Shown piece after piece: positions 46,927 through 56,291 of a DNA stretch of 64,000 nucleotides (within the stretch, counting starts at the first letter, position 1; every line of letters begins with the position of its first letter). This DNA comes from Glaciecola sp. 33A. GTDB taxonomy: Bacteria; Pseudomonadota; Gammaproteobacteria; Enterobacterales; Alteromonadaceae. The notes beneath the pieces were generated by a model. It made no database searches and was not told where the DNA came from. It saw nothing but the letters and a program-made list of their open reading frames with translations. A program made the position numbers and the translations under genes. The stretch is taken from contig NZ_PJAR01000043.1 of assembly GCF_002836745.1 (NCBI RefSeq), positions 248,001-312,000 of the forward strand. Direction: 5' to 3'.

Positions 46927-48756
46927 TTAATCCTTTTTAGGGCGACCTGCACGCTTACGCTCATTTTCGCTCAATAATTTCTTGCGAAGACGTATGCTAA
47001 GAGGTGTGACTTCTACTAACTCATCGTCATCAATAAACTCTAGCGCCTGCTCAAGTGTATAAACAATTGGTGGCACTAACGTTTGCGCTTCATCAGTACC
47101 TGAAGCACGAACGTTGGTAAGTTGCTTGCCTTTAAGCGCATTCACGGTTAAGTCGTTTTCACGGCTGTGAATACCAATAATCATACCTTCATACACTTCA
47201 ATACCGTGTCCAATAAACATGCGACCACGTTCTTGCAAATTAAATATGGCGTTGGTAAGTGCTTTGCCCGTCGCGTTGGCAACTAAAACACCATTTTTAC
47301 GCGTACCAATATCTCCGCCTTTGTGCGGACCATAATGATCAAAAGAATGATAAATTAAACCAGACCCGGATGTTAGCGTCATAAAGTCGGTTTGAAAACC
47401 AATTAAGCCACGACTTGGAATAATGAAGTCGACACGAGTTCGACCTTTGCCGTCGGGTGTCATGTTGGTCATTTCACCTTTACGCCTGCCAAGTTGCTCT
47501 ATCATCGTGCCTTGATGCTGCTCTTCAACGTCTATCGTCAACGTTTCAAACGGTTCCATTAGTTTGCCATCTACTGTTTTCAAGATAACTTCAGGGCGAG
47601 ATACTGCTAACTCGTAACCTTCTCGACGCATATTTTCAATCAATATACCCAAGTGAAGTTCGCCGCGACCAGCAACGCGGAATTTATCTGGGTCGGCCAT
47701 TTCTTCGACACGCAAGGCAACGTTATGTACTAATTCGTCCTGCAAACGCTCAAGAATGTTGCGTGACGTAACGTACTTACCCTCTTTACCAGCAAAGGGA
47801 GATGTGTTTACTTGGAAAGTCATAATCACGGTTGGTTCATCAACGGACAGCGGCTTGAGTGCCACAACGTTATTAACATCACAAACCGTATCAGAGATTT
47901 TTAACTCACCTAATCCAGTAATGGCTACAATATCGCCTGCATCTGCAGATTCAATATCATGGCGTTCAAGACCTAAATAGCCCAAGACTTTACCAATTTT
48001 GCCGTTACGCTTTTCACCTTTAGCGTTAACCACGGTGACTTGCTGATTTACCCTAACTGTACCGCGAGTAATACGGCCTACGCCGATTACACCGACATAA
48101 GAGTTATGATCAAGTTGTGAAATTTGCATTTGCAATGGGGCTGAAGGATCGCCGTTTGGCGGTTCTACTTGGTCTACGATGGCTTGAAACAAGGGTGTCA
48201 TACTATCGCTTGGCACATTGTAATCCATTGTTGCCCAGCCGTTAATTGCAGAGGCGTAAATAACTTGGAAGTCCAACTGCTCGTCAGTCGCTCCTAGATT
48301 GTCAAAAAGATCGAACACTTGGTCAATGACCCAATCAGGGCGAGAACCCGGCTTGTCAATTTTGTTAATAACAACAATTGGCTTAAGGCCTTGTGCAAAT
48401 GCTTTTTGCGTTACGAAACGGGTTTGCGGCATAGGACCTTCTTGCGCATCGACTAACAGAAGCACAGAGTCGACCATCGACATAACACGCTCAACTTCAC
48501 CACCGAAATCGGCGTGTCCTGGAGTATCCACAATGTTTATGCGATATTCATTCCAGTTAATAGCTGTATTCTTAGCAAGGATCGTAATACCACGTTCTTT
48601 TTCAATGTCGTTTGAATCCATTACGCGTTCTTCGGCTACACCTCGGCTTTGCAATGTGCCTGATTGTTGAAGAAGCTTATCAACTAGGGTCGTTTTACCG
48701 TGGTCGACGTGAGCGATGATCGCGATATTGCGAAGATTTGCAATGGCTGAAGGCAT
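46927..48756 (-). CDS. typA: Translational GTPase TypA/BipA
   Basis: A 609-residue ribosome-binding GTPase involved in ribosome assembly and stress or low-temperature growth. The G motifs are AHVDHGKTT (G1, about residue 15), DTPGHADF (G3) and NKIDKPGSRPDW (G4), followed by EF-G-like beta barrels and the C-terminal domain typical of BipA. The ending KNERKRAGRPKKD is basic. The length equals that of E. coli BipA within a few residues. In enterics and Vibrio it also lies near glnA-ntrBC, as here. Confidence 0.98.
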   Translation of the reverse strand: MPSAIANLRNIAIIAHVDHGKTTLVDKLLQQSGTLQSRGVAEERVMDSNDIEKERGITILAKNTAINWNEYRINIVDTPGHADFGGEVERVMSMVDSVLLLVDAQEGPMPQTRFVTQKAFAQGLKPIVVINKIDKPGSRPDWVIDQVFDLFDNLGATDEQLDFQVIYASAINGWATMDYNVPSDSMTPLFQAIVDQVEPPNGDPSAPLQMQISQLDHNSYVGVIGVGRITRGTVRVNQQVTVVNAKGEKRNGKIGKVLGYLGLERHDIESADAGDIVAITGLGELKISDTVCDVNNVVALKPLSVDEPTVIMTFQVNTSPFAGKEGKYVTSRNILERLQDELVHNVALRVEEMADPDKFRVAGRGELHLGILIENMRREGYELAVSRPEVILKTVDGKLMEPFETLTIDVEEQHQGTMIEQLGRRKGEMTNMTPDGKGRTRVDFIIPSRGLIGFQTDFMTLTSGSGLIYHSFDHYGPHKGGDIGTRKNGVLVANATGKALTNAIFNLQERGRMFIGHGIEVYEGMIIGIHSRENDLTVNALKGKQLTNVRASGTDEAQTLVPPIVYTLEQALEFIDDDELVEVTPLSIRLRKKLLSENERKRAGRPKKD

Positions 48757-48962
48757 GTTTTACTCTCAATAAATAAATGCGAAGGGAAAAAGCCCCTAGG
48801 ATTGTTGGGCGCGGATTCTACAGATTTATTCCGCAATTAGCGACAAACTTTAGCATTTAGTCGCTAAATATAATCAAAAATCGAATAAACCCTTGATTTT
48901 CAATCAACCAGTCCACTATTTCACTTTACATTTAGCGTTATAATTTATCTTAAAACCATTTT

Positions 48963-49565
48963 CTATTGTTTTTGTAGGGTTAATGTCATTTTTATTTCTT
49001 TGTTTACCCATTCAGCGTCAGGATCTGACTCCATTCCAATACTGTAAGCCAGTCGGTCTATTATAAAACTCGCCGTCAGTGTTGTGTCGTTATTCTTCAG
49101 TAAGAACGAAACGGGTTGGCTTATGCCACGTAAGGTTAATGTACCTGTTACTGCGTAATCTTTGTCTTTGGCAACAATTTGGTTGCTTTCAAATACACTT
49201 TTAGGATGATTTTCAACATCAAACCAGTCTCCTTCGGGCAACGTACTATCGTAAGTGCTGTCTCCGGTTTTTGCGGATGTCACATCAAACGTAGCTATGA
49301 TCTTTGGTGACGCTGCGGGTGGTAACAAAATATCAGCATCCCATTTATCAAAAATCCCTGAAAACTGCATACCAACATGTTCCCCAGCAAAGGTAACTTG
49401 GCTGTCTTTCGCACTAACAGAGAATTTCTCTTGGGCAAAAGATGACGGCATGCATATAAAGGCAGTCACTAACAGCAGCAAAAATGACAAACTATCTAAA
49501 TAACCGCCGTCTCCTTGCTGTCTGGTTTTCAGAGCGCTTTTAAATTTTAATTGTGTTTCTAACAT
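48963..49565 (-). CDS. YceI family lipid-binding periplasmic protein (second copy)
   Basis: A YceI-like lipocalin-type protein expected to bind polyisoprenoid or similar lipids in the periplasm. Residues after the hydrophobic signal segment (SLSFLLLLVTAFICMPSSFAQ) hold the family blocks FAGEHVGMQFSGIFDKWDADI, WFDVENHPKSVFESNQI and GTLTLRGISQPV. The frame opens at 49595, but the ATG at 49565 has GGAA upstream and is preferred; either way the n-region of the signal is unusually long. It follows the cytochrome b561 gene by 13-44 bases. Confidence 0.85.
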   Translation of the reverse strand: MLETQLKFKSALKTRQQGDGGYLDSLSFLLLLVTAFICMPSSFAQEKFSVSAKDSQVTFAGEHVGMQFSGIFDKWDADILLPPAASPKIIATFDVTSAKTGDSTYDSTLPEGDWFDVENHPKSVFESNQIVAKDKDYAVTGTLTLRGISQPVSFLLKNNDTTLTASFIIDRLAYSIGMESDPDAEWVNKEIKMTLTLQKQ

Positions 49566-49608
49566 ATTGTTATTTTCCAAAATATAAGTTGTCATAATTG
49601 CGAATAGA

Positions 49609-50187
49609 CTATCTTTTAGTCTTTGACCACCACATACGATCCAATAGATTTACGCCATGTTTATTTCTATGCCAGATAACGGCGCCGATATGGCCTACAA
49701 TCAGAAAACCCAAAACTGAAGCAGTTATCCAATGTATATTGTTGGCAATAGTTTCAATCGTCTTATTTCTAGACACTCCGGGAATGTGTGGCCATTTTAT
49801 CCAATCGACAAATACAAAAGTGGGCAGGCCAAAAGGACTGGCGGAGACCATTAGCCAGCCGGAGAGAGGCATAACAACAACCGCAACATAAAGTAGTATA
49901 TGCCCTGTTTTTGCTTTCTTCTTATCGCTGTTTGAAAATCCCTCAGGAAGCTCAGGTGCGTGTGTGAATATTCGCACACACACTCTGACAAATAAGGCCC
50001 AAAGCATAACAACGCCAGCTGCTTTATGGATCTGAAATAGCTTGTATTGATCCGCTTTACTGATGTCTGCGTTGACCATATATAAGCCACTCACGAACAT
50101 AAATACAAGGCCTAACACCACGGTCCAATGTAATAAAATACTTAGGCTATGGTATCGATGTTGCTTACCGATGAAGTTATTAACCAT
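49609..50187 (-). CDS. Cytochrome b561 family protein (YceJ-like)
   Basis: A membrane b-type cytochrome of about 192 residues with four predicted membrane segments and heme-ligand His candidates in SILLHWTVVLG, FQIHKAAGVVM and the later helices. A TTG at 50211 opens the frame, but the ATG at 50187, overlapping the stop of the upstream yceI by eight bases, is a more likely start. E. coli has the same yceJ-yceI pairing. It may pass electrons between quinones and a periplasmic partner; the partner is unknown. Confidence 0.9.
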   Translation of the reverse strand: MVNNFIGKQHRYHSLSILLHWTVVLGLVFMFVSGLYMVNADISKADQYKLFQIHKAAGVVMLWALFVRVCVRIFTHAPELPEGFSNSDKKKAKTGHILLYVAVVVMPLSGWLMVSASPFGLPTFVFVDWIKWPHIPGVSRNKTIETIANNIHWITASVLGFLIVGHIGAVIWHRNKHGVNLLDRMWWSKTKR

Positions 50188-50815
50188 CTGATTTAACAAA
50201 TTCACCTTCAATCATCACTTCAACTTCATCACCAATATCAGGTGCATATTTGCTCATACCCCAGTTTGTGCGCTGTATAGTTGTGGTTGCAGAAAATCCC
50301 ATCGTTGGTTTGCCGCTAAAAGGCTGGCGCAGCATTGCACCATTAAATTCAACATCCAGCGAAACCGGTTTAGACACACCCAAAAAAGTAAGCTTGCCTT
50401 TCATTACTGCGGTTTTCTCTCCCGTCATTTCTATTGAGGTTGAAACAAAATCAATACTGGCAAATTCACCAGCATTGAACCAACTCTTATCAGTAGCAAG
50501 AATGTTGTCAAAATCTTTCTCTTTTGCATTCGGATAAGCCGTTTGAATTGACAAAGGATTAATTTTGGCCGTCACTTTACTTTGAGTTATATCTGAAGTG
50601 TCGTAGTCAATCGCAGCTTCAAAATCTGCAAAGCGAGCGACATAACTAGAGAGTCCTAAATGTGATACTTTCCAAACTACAGACGCGTGGCTCAAGTCGA
50701 CCACATATTCACCCTCTGGCATGTCATTGAACGGGCTCTTTGCAAACACCAAGGAAACACAGCCAGCCAAACTAAGTACCAAGCTAAAAATAGCCATTTT
50801 TAAAAAATTCATCAT
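50180..50815 (-). CDS. YceI family lipid-binding periplasmic protein (first copy)
   Basis: A YceI-like protein with signal segment MNFLKMAIFSLVLSLAGCVSLVFA and then the lipocalin-type domain (EYVVDLSHASVVWKVSHLG, SWFNAGEFASIDFVST, GKLTFLGVSKPVSLDVEF). The C in AGC within the signal could suggest a lipoprotein, but the segment continues hydrophobic to FAKS, so ordinary cleavage is equally possible. The frame stays open to 51019, but that longer form has no signal at its start; the ATG pair at 50815 is preceded by GGATGAC. It is divergent from glnA. Confidence 0.87.
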   Translation of the reverse strand: MMNFLKMAIFSLVLSLAGCVSLVFAKSPFNDMPEGEYVVDLSHASVVWKVSHLGLSSYVARFADFEAAIDYDTSDITQSKVTAKINPLSIQTAYPNAKEKDFDNILATDKSWFNAGEFASIDFVSTSIEMTGEKTAVMKGKLTFLGVSKPVSLDVEFNGAMLRQPFSGKPTMGFSATTTIQRTNWGMSKYAPDIGDEVEVMIEGEFVKSDG

Positions 50816-51011
50816 GTCATCCATTTTTTTGATTTTACATTCTACACACTGAGCATAAACACTCAACGCCGATATTATTTTTCCACGCACAGTGTAAGAT
50901 ACGCTAATGTGAACAAAAAGTGGGTGATTTTGTTGCAAAATTAATTTAAGAATAAAATGATTATCCTGTATAAACAAGTCAGTCAGTTCAACGGCCATTA
51001 TTTTAAGTTGT

Positions 51012-51078
51012 TGCACCAAAATAATACGATAATGGCTATTTGCACCAACTTAATTCATTTTTGTATCTTTTTGGTGCA
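51012..51078. promoter_or_regulatory. NtrC-type sites upstream of glnA
   Basis: TGCACC half-sites at 51012 and 51041 and a fuller palindrome TGTATCTTTTTGGTGCA at 51062-51078 resemble the NtrC consensus TGCACCNNNNNGGTGCA. They lie about 75-140 bases before the sigma-54 promoter, the usual enhancer position. Confidence 0.65.
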
Positions 51079-51151
51079 AGTAGACGATTGATCACAACGT
51101 GTGCATCAATGACAAGCCAGTGTTTACAAGGGCTTTTATTTCATTGCTTTG

Positions 51152-51167
51152 TGGCACGAATATAGCT
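51152..51167 (+). promoter_or_regulatory. Sigma-54 promoter of glnA
   Basis: TGGCACGAATATAGCT matches the -24 element TGGCACG fully and the -12 element TTGCW with one mismatch, at the correct spacing. It lies about 100 bases before the glnA ATG, downstream of NtrC-type sites. Confidence 0.75.
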
Positions 51168-51267
51168 TATGCTTTTGTATAACTATTTTTGACAGCTTAT
51201 TGGATAGTTTTTAACATGTGTTCGGACATCAAGTCCGTGCAAGGAAATTTTTTTATCGGAGGACAGT

Positions 51268-52677
51268 ATGTCAATTGAGTCGGCATTAGAGCTAATTAAA
51301 GAAAGTGAAGCGAAATTTATTGATTTGCGCTTTACGGATACGAAGGGTAAAGAACAACACGTTACTATTCCTAGTCACCAAGTAAATGAAGACTTCTTTG
51401 AAGAAGGTAAAATGTTTGACGGTTCATCAATTGCTGGCTGGAAAGGCATTAATGAGTCGGACATGGTACTGATGCCAGATCCTACAACGGCGGTTTTAGA
51501 CCCCTTCGCTGAAGAGACCCAAGTTAATATTACTTGCGACGTACTAGAGCCATCGACGATGCAGGGTTATGATCGTGATCCTCGTTCAGTTGCGAAACGC
51601 GCTGAAGAATATTTGAAGTCTACTGGCATAGGTGACGCTGTGTTGTTTGGTCCAGAGCCAGAATTCTTTTTGTTCGACGACGTTCGTTATCACACAGATA
51701 TGTCAGGTTCTTTTTTCAAAATTGATGCTGAAGAAGCGGCATGGAATTCTGGTGCAGAATTCGAAGGCGGTAATAAAGGACATCGTCCTGGTGTTAAAGG
51801 GGGCTACTTTCCAGTCGCACCAGTTGATTCTGCGCATGATACACGGTCAGCAATGTGTCTTGTAATGGAAGAAATGGGCTTAGTTGTTGAGGCTCATCAC
51901 CATGAAGTTGCCACCGCTGGCCAAAATGAAATCGCCTGTAAATTTAATACAATGGTTAAAAAAGCAGATGAGATACAAATTTATAAGTATGTTGTGCACA
52001 ATGTTGCTGACGCATACGGTCAAACAGCGACCTTCATGCCTAAGCCGCTAGTAGGCGATAATGGCTCTGGTATGCACTGCCATATGTCAATCACAAAAGA
52101 TGGCAAAAATACATTTGCAGGCGATAGCTATGCGGGTCTTTCAGATGATGCATTGTTTTATATTGGCGGTATTATCAAGCATGCCAAAGCAATCAATGCT
52201 TTTGCAAATGCCTCAACCAACTCTTACAAGCGTTTGGTTCCGGGATTCGAAGCACCTGTTATGTTAGCTTATTCAGCACGTAACCGTTCGGCTTCTATTC
52301 GTATTCCTTACGTAACTAGCGAAAGAGCACGTCGAATTGAAGTTCGTTTCCCTGACCCATCAGCTAATCCATACTTAGCGTTCACTGCTTTATTAATGGC
52401 TGGCCTTGACGGGATCAAGAACAAAATCCATCCAGGTGAGTCAATGAACAAAGATTTGTATGACTTACCACCGGAAGAAGCTGCACAGATTCCGAAAGTC
52501 GCTAGTTCATTAGAGGAAGCCTTGGCCGCGCTAGATGGAGACCGTGAATTTTTAACTACGGGTGGCGTAATGAGCGACGATATGATTGACGCTTACATTA
52601 GACTTAAAGCTGCTGACGTTGAAAAACTCAACATGTCCACTCACCCAGTTGAGTTTGAAATGTACTACAGCGTTTAA
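51268..52677 (+). CDS. glnA: Glutamine synthetase GlnA (type I)
   Basis: A 469-residue ammonia-assimilating enzyme that makes glutamine from glutamate. Landmarks are [17 protein letters not shown], the ATP-binding [10 protein letters not shown], and NLYDLP-type adenylylation loop [12 protein letters not shown], indicating the beta subtype controlled by GlnE. The start has a strong GGAGGACA ribosome binding site. A sigma-54 promoter and NtrC-type sites precede it, and a terminator follows it. Confidence 0.98.
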   Translation: MSIESALELIKESEAKFIDLRFTDTKGKEQHVTIPSHQVNEDFFEEGKMFDGSSIAGWKGINESDMVLMPDPTTAVLDPFAEETQVNITCDVLEPSTMQGYDRDPRSVAKRAEEYLKSTGIGDAVLFGPEPEFFLFDDVRYHTDMSGSFFKIDAEEAAWNSGAEFEGGNKGHRPGVKGGYFPVAPVDSAHDTRSAMCLVMEEMGLVVEAHHHEVATAGQNEIACKFNTMVKKADEIQIYKYVVHNVADAYGQTATFMPKPLVGDNGSGMHCHMSITKDGKNTFAGDSYAGLSDDALFYIGGIIKHAKAINAFANASTNSYKRLVPGFEAPVMLAYSARNRSASIRIPYVTSERARRIEVRFPDPSANPYLAFTALLMAGLDGIKNKIHPGESMNKDLYDLPPEEAAQIPKVASSLEEALAALDGDREFLTTGGVMSDDMIDAYIRLKAADVEKLNMSTHPVEFEMYYSV

Positions 52678-52756
52678 ACCCTCATTATTTAGAATGCAGG
52701 GCCGATATTTATATAATACATCGGCACGGCGTTGCCTAAATATAGATATTTATACT

Positions 52757-52784
52757 AAAGCCTGTGTTTACAGGCTTTTTTTTT
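52757..52784 (+). terminator. Rho-independent terminator after glnA
   Basis: AAAGCCTGT faces ACAGGCTTT around a short GTTT loop, followed by a run of T to 52784. It separates glnA from the DUF4124 gene. Confidence 0.88.
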
Positions 52785-52829
52785 ATTTAAAAACGGCTAC
52801 ACTAATACAAGGTTGCCTAGGTCAATTAA

Positions 52830-53381
52830 ATGAATATAGTAAAGTGCTCAACATCCAAATGGTTTAGGCTGCTGATTATACTCGGTCTTGCGCTCTCTTC
52901 TTCTGCGCATGCGGGTAAAATATATAAAACGGTAAACACAGATGGAACAATTACTTATTCAGACCAGCCAACGCCGGGGGCTATTGAGGTTGATTTCGCT
53001 TCTAACACGACCACGATAGTACAAAATCCAAACATTCAAACTAAACAACTCAAGACCATAAAACAGAAGAAGCCTGTTGAACATGCACTCAACGTTATCT
53101 CCCCTGTTATTGATGGCACTATTCGAAATGCAATGGGTAATGTAACCATCAGTGCGTCAGTCACGCCGAATGCTCCAGGTCACTATGAACTTTCACTGCA
53201 TGAGAAAAAACTTCGTTCCACTTCTGGTACTTTTTTGATAAAAGATCTGCCCAGAGGCGAGTATTCCTACCAAATCAACTTTGTTAGCACTTCGGGCAAG
53301 GTAATTGCATCGTCTTCGGTAAGACGCTTTTTTATGCACAAACCTTCAGCGCTAATTAAGCCTCAAAATAATAGCAATTAA
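52830..53381 (+). CDS. DUF4124 domain exported protein
   Basis: A 183-residue protein with a signal peptide (about 1-28, ending SSAHAGK) and a DUF4124 domain right after it (KIYKTVNTDGTITYSDQPTP). The C-terminal half (about 90-170) looks like a small beta-sandwich (YELSLHEKKL, GEYSYQINFV). Genes of this class sit between glnA and ntrB in many gammaproteobacteria; the function is not known. A terminator separates it from glnA. Confidence 0.88.
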   Translation: MNIVKCSTSKWFRLLIILGLALSSSAHAGKIYKTVNTDGTITYSDQPTPGAIEVDFASNTTTIVQNPNIQTKQLKTIKQKKPVEHALNVISPVIDGTIRNAMGNVTISASVTPNAPGHYELSLHEKKLRSTSGTFLIKDLPRGEYSYQINFVSTSGKVIASSSVRRFFMHKPSALIKPQNNSN

Positions 53382-53483
53382 GTAATACCGCGTTGGCAAC
53401 TCTGCATTCATCGTTTGTTCGATGGGTTAGCGAGTTTTTACTATTTATTTAATTACGCTTCGAAATCGCATAATATAGTGCAT

Positions 53484-53500
53484 TGCACAAATTTAGTGCA
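53484..53500. promoter_or_regulatory. NtrC-like palindrome before ntrB
   Basis: TGCACAAATTTAGTGCA is a 17-base site matching the NtrC consensus at 10 of 12 defined bases. It ends 15 bases before the ntrB ATG, next to TAATATAG at 53471-53478, a possible -10. This position suits repression of ntrBC by NtrC, as at glnLp in E. coli. Confidence 0.7.
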
Positions 53501-53515
53501 ACAGACAAGGAAATT

Positions 53516-54604
53516 ATGGACGACCGTTTAGCTGCAATAAACTTATCGCCGTTTCAGCTGCGTAATATGTTGAAAACTGTAGTGATCATTATCGATGAGC
53601 ATTTTGATATTTTATATGTCAATGATGCCGCGTTAGCGATGCTAGAGACGGGATTAAAACAAATTCACGATCGCAAATTCTATGAATTCTTTCTCGATGA
53701 TGGCATTGAGCGATCGACATTTGAAATAGCACTTCGTCATCAAGAAGACTTCAGTGAAACGGAGGTGCAACTGTGCTTCAAAGACGGACGTAGTGTATTA
53801 ACTGATATCACGGCTAGTTGTTTTGAGATTGATGGTCAACGCATGATGTTGCTAGAAATAAAACAAATTGATAAACAGAAAAAGATAACCCAAGAAACGC
53901 TGCAACACGCGCAGCAAGAGGCAGCAAGGGAACTTGTGCGTGGCTTGGCACATGAAATTAAAAATCCCTTAGGTGGCATTCGCGGCGCGGCGCAGTTGCT
54001 TGAAAAAGAACTGACGGATCCAGAACAGAAAGAGTTCACGCAAATGATCGTTGATCAATCTGATCGCCTTTGTTCGCTGGTTGATAGACTTCTTGGTCCA
54101 AATTCCTTGCCACAAAGGAAGTGGATTAATATTCATCAGGTAATTGAGAAAGTGCGCTCGGTTATTCACGCAGATACCTTGCACAATATTGAGATAGAAA
54201 GAGACTATGACCCATCAATACCGGATCTATATGTTGACCCTGACATGCTGCAACAAGCGTTGTTGAATATTGCACGTAATAGCATGCAAGCATTGAAATC
54301 GGACAACACAGAAAATGCACGTATAAAGCTTAAAACGCGTATAGAAAGGCAGTCAGTTATCAAAGGAAAGCGTTACGGACTCAGCGCATTAATTAGTATT
54401 ATTGACAATGGCCCAGGTATTCCCAAGGAACTCAAAGACACCGTATTTTATCCGATGGTGACAACCAAGCAGAATGGCAGTGGTTTGGGGTTATCGATAG
54501 CGCAAAACTTGACCAACCATCACGATGGTAAAATTGACGTAGTAAGTTATCCAGGGCACACCGAATTTACCCTCTATCTACCCATTAAGAAAAGGCACGA
54601 ATAG
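53516..54604 (+). CDS. glnL: Nitrogen regulation sensor kinase NtrB (GlnL)
   Basis: A 362-residue cytoplasmic histidine kinase controlled by PII. It has an N-terminal PAS domain (about 15-115), the H-box GLAHEIKNPLGGIRGAAQLL (about residue 146), the N-box NIARNSMQAL, and ATP motifs IDNGPGIP and GSGLGLSIA. The frame opens at TTG 53483, but the ATG at 53516 with AAGGAAAT is chosen. It is followed by ntrC after two bases. Confidence 0.97.
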   Translation: MDDRLAAINLSPFQLRNMLKTVVIIIDEHFDILYVNDAALAMLETGLKQIHDRKFYEFFLDDGIERSTFEIALRHQEDFSETEVQLCFKDGRSVLTDITASCFEIDGQRMMLLEIKQIDKQKKITQETLQHAQQEAARELVRGLAHEIKNPLGGIRGAAQLLEKELTDPEQKEFTQMIVDQSDRLCSLVDRLLGPNSLPQRKWINIHQVIEKVRSVIHADTLHNIEIERDYDPSIPDLYVDPDMLQQALLNIARNSMQALKSDNTENARIKLKTRIERQSVIKGKRYGLSALISIIDNGPGIPKELKDTVFYPMVTTKQNGSGLGLSIAQNLTNHHDGKIDVVSYPGHTEFTLYLPIKKRHE

Positions 54605-54606
54605 TT

Positions 54607-56016
54607 ATGAATGAACCAGTTTGGATTGTCGATGACGACAGCTCTATTCGTTGGGTTTTGCAAAAAGCATTGCAAGCAGCCAACATTGCCTGTGTCAGTT
54701 TTGAAAACCCTGAAGATTTATTGCTTCAACTTCAATCTGGCGAAGCACCACAAATAATTATCTCCGATGTGAAAATGCCACAAATGGATGGCATGACATT
54801 ACTCAATGAGATCCACCAACAATTCCCAGAAATGCCGGTTATAATTATGACCGCACATTCTGATTTAGACAGCGCGGTTAATGCTTATCAGGGCGGTGCT
54901 TTCGAATATTTACCGAAACCCTTTGATATTGATGAAGCCGTAACACTAACCAAACGTGCAATTGAGCATGCCAAGGAGCAAAGCAAGCTAAAACGAGTTG
55001 CTCAGGTTAACCCAACAGCAGAAATCATTGGTGAAGCACCGGCGATGCAAGAGGTTTTTCGTGCCGTAGGGCGTTTATCCCGTTCATCAATTAGCGTTTT
55101 GATTAATGGTCAGTCAGGAACGGGTAAAGAGCTTGTTGCTCTTGCGCTACATAAGCACAGCCCGAGATCAGCAAACCCATTTGTCGCCCTAAATATGGCT
55201 GCTATTCCTGCCGATTTAGTCGAGTCTGAATTATTTGGGCATGAGAAAGGAGCATTTACGGGAGCTCAATCGGCGCGTCAAGGCCGCTTTGAACAAGCTG
55301 ATGGTGGCACCTTATTTTTGGATGAAATTGGTGATATGCCTATTGATGTACAAACTCGATTGCTAAGAGTATTAGCTGAAGGTCAATTCTATCGTGTTGG
55401 GGGGCATAATCCAGTGAGTGTGGATGTGCGGATCATTGCAGCGACGCATCAAAATCTTGAAAAACGCGTTGCAGCAGGTCAATTTCGAGAAGATTTATAT
55501 CATCGTCTAAACGTTATTCGAATTCATATTCCATCATTGAATGAGCGTCGCGAAGACATTCACTTATTGGCTAATCATTTCTTAGCTAAAGCCGGAAAAG
55601 AATTGGGTGTTGAAGTTAAAATTTTAAGTAAGGCTGCCGCCAAAGTGCTTTCTCAACTCGCTTGGCCTGGCAACGTCCGCCAGCTAGAAAACACCTGTCG
55701 TTGGTTAACTGTTATGGCCAGTGGACAAGAAATTCACCCCGCTGATTTACCGCCAGAACTGGTTAATACTCCTGACGATTTAAAGGTAGAACAGCATAGT
55801 AATGACTGGGCTACTTTGCTTTCTCTTTGGGCCGACTCGCAGTTAGGAGCGGGATATGACAATATTTTGGGTGATGCAATGCCAACCTTTGAAAAGATTC
55901 TATTGCAGCGAGCGTTAAAATATACCCATGGACACAAGCAAGATGCTGCTAAGAAGCTCGGTTGGGGACGTAATACATTGACCAGAAAATTGAAAGAGTT
56001 GGACGTGGATTTATAA
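54607..56016 (+). CDS. glnG: Nitrogen regulation response regulator NtrC (GlnG)
   Basis: A 469-residue sigma-54 activator. The receiver has [12 protein letters not shown] and the phospho-Asp in IISDVKMP; the AAA+ domain has Walker [10 protein letters not shown], the sigma-54 contact GAFTGA and Walker [12 protein letters not shown]; the C-terminal Fis-type helix-turn-helix is [20 protein letters not shown]. It activates glnA and other nitrogen genes. It is coupled to ntrB with a two-base gap. Confidence 0.98.
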   Translation: MNEPVWIVDDDSSIRWVLQKALQAANIACVSFENPEDLLLQLQSGEAPQIIISDVKMPQMDGMTLLNEIHQQFPEMPVIIMTAHSDLDSAVNAYQGGAFEYLPKPFDIDEAVTLTKRAIEHAKEQSKLKRVAQVNPTAEIIGEAPAMQEVFRAVGRLSRSSISVLINGQSGTGKELVALALHKHSPRSANPFVALNMAAIPADLVESELFGHEKGAFTGAQSARQGRFEQADGGTLFLDEIGDMPIDVQTRLLRVLAEGQFYRVGGHNPVSVDVRIIAATHQNLEKRVAAGQFREDLYHRLNVIRIHIPSLNERREDIHLLANHFLAKAGKELGVEVKILSKAAAKVLSQLAWPGNVRQLENTCRWLTVMASGQEIHPADLPPELVNTPDDLKVEQHSNDWATLLSLWADSQLGAGYDNILGDAMPTFEKILLQRALKYTHGHKQDAAKKLGWGRNTLTRKLKELDVDL

Positions 56017-56199
56017 AATCTGCGTTTTACCGTTGTGTAAGCCAAACAAAAACTGATTTGCTATTTAAACCAGCAAAAGGTTGCCCGATGGTAACATGGC
56101 AAATCCAATGATAAATTTAAGGATGTTCCATGCTCTGGGTTTTAAAACGGAAACACTCATTGTATATTCCTATTAAAACCGCCTCTTTAAGGTAAGCAA

Positions 56200-56265
56200 A
56201 TGAATCACTTAGTTCGCATTAAAAAAATGGTCACGCTTAAATTATTTTCTAATAATTCCGACTAA
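56200..56265 (+). CDS. Possible small basic peptide ORF, 21 residues
   Basis: AAGG lies six to nine bases before the ATG at 56200; the frame begins MNHLVRIKKMVTLKLF and stops at TAA 56263-56265. It is in the 275-base gap between ntrC and the RDD gene, on the ntrC strand. It is basic and amphipathic but may be chance. Confidence 0.2.
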   Translation: MNHLVRIKKMVTLKLFSNNSD

Positions 56266-56291
56266 TGTCGCTTTGTGACAAGAAACGAAAA

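Noticed and set aside
50816-51019. N-terminal extension of the first YceI protein
   Set aside because: The extra 68 residues do not resemble protein and would bury the signal peptide; they cover the divergent regulatory region.
53483-53515. N-terminal extension of NtrB from TTG 53483
   Set aside because: The extension overlaps the NtrC-like palindrome, while the ATG at 53516 has a strong ribosome binding site.
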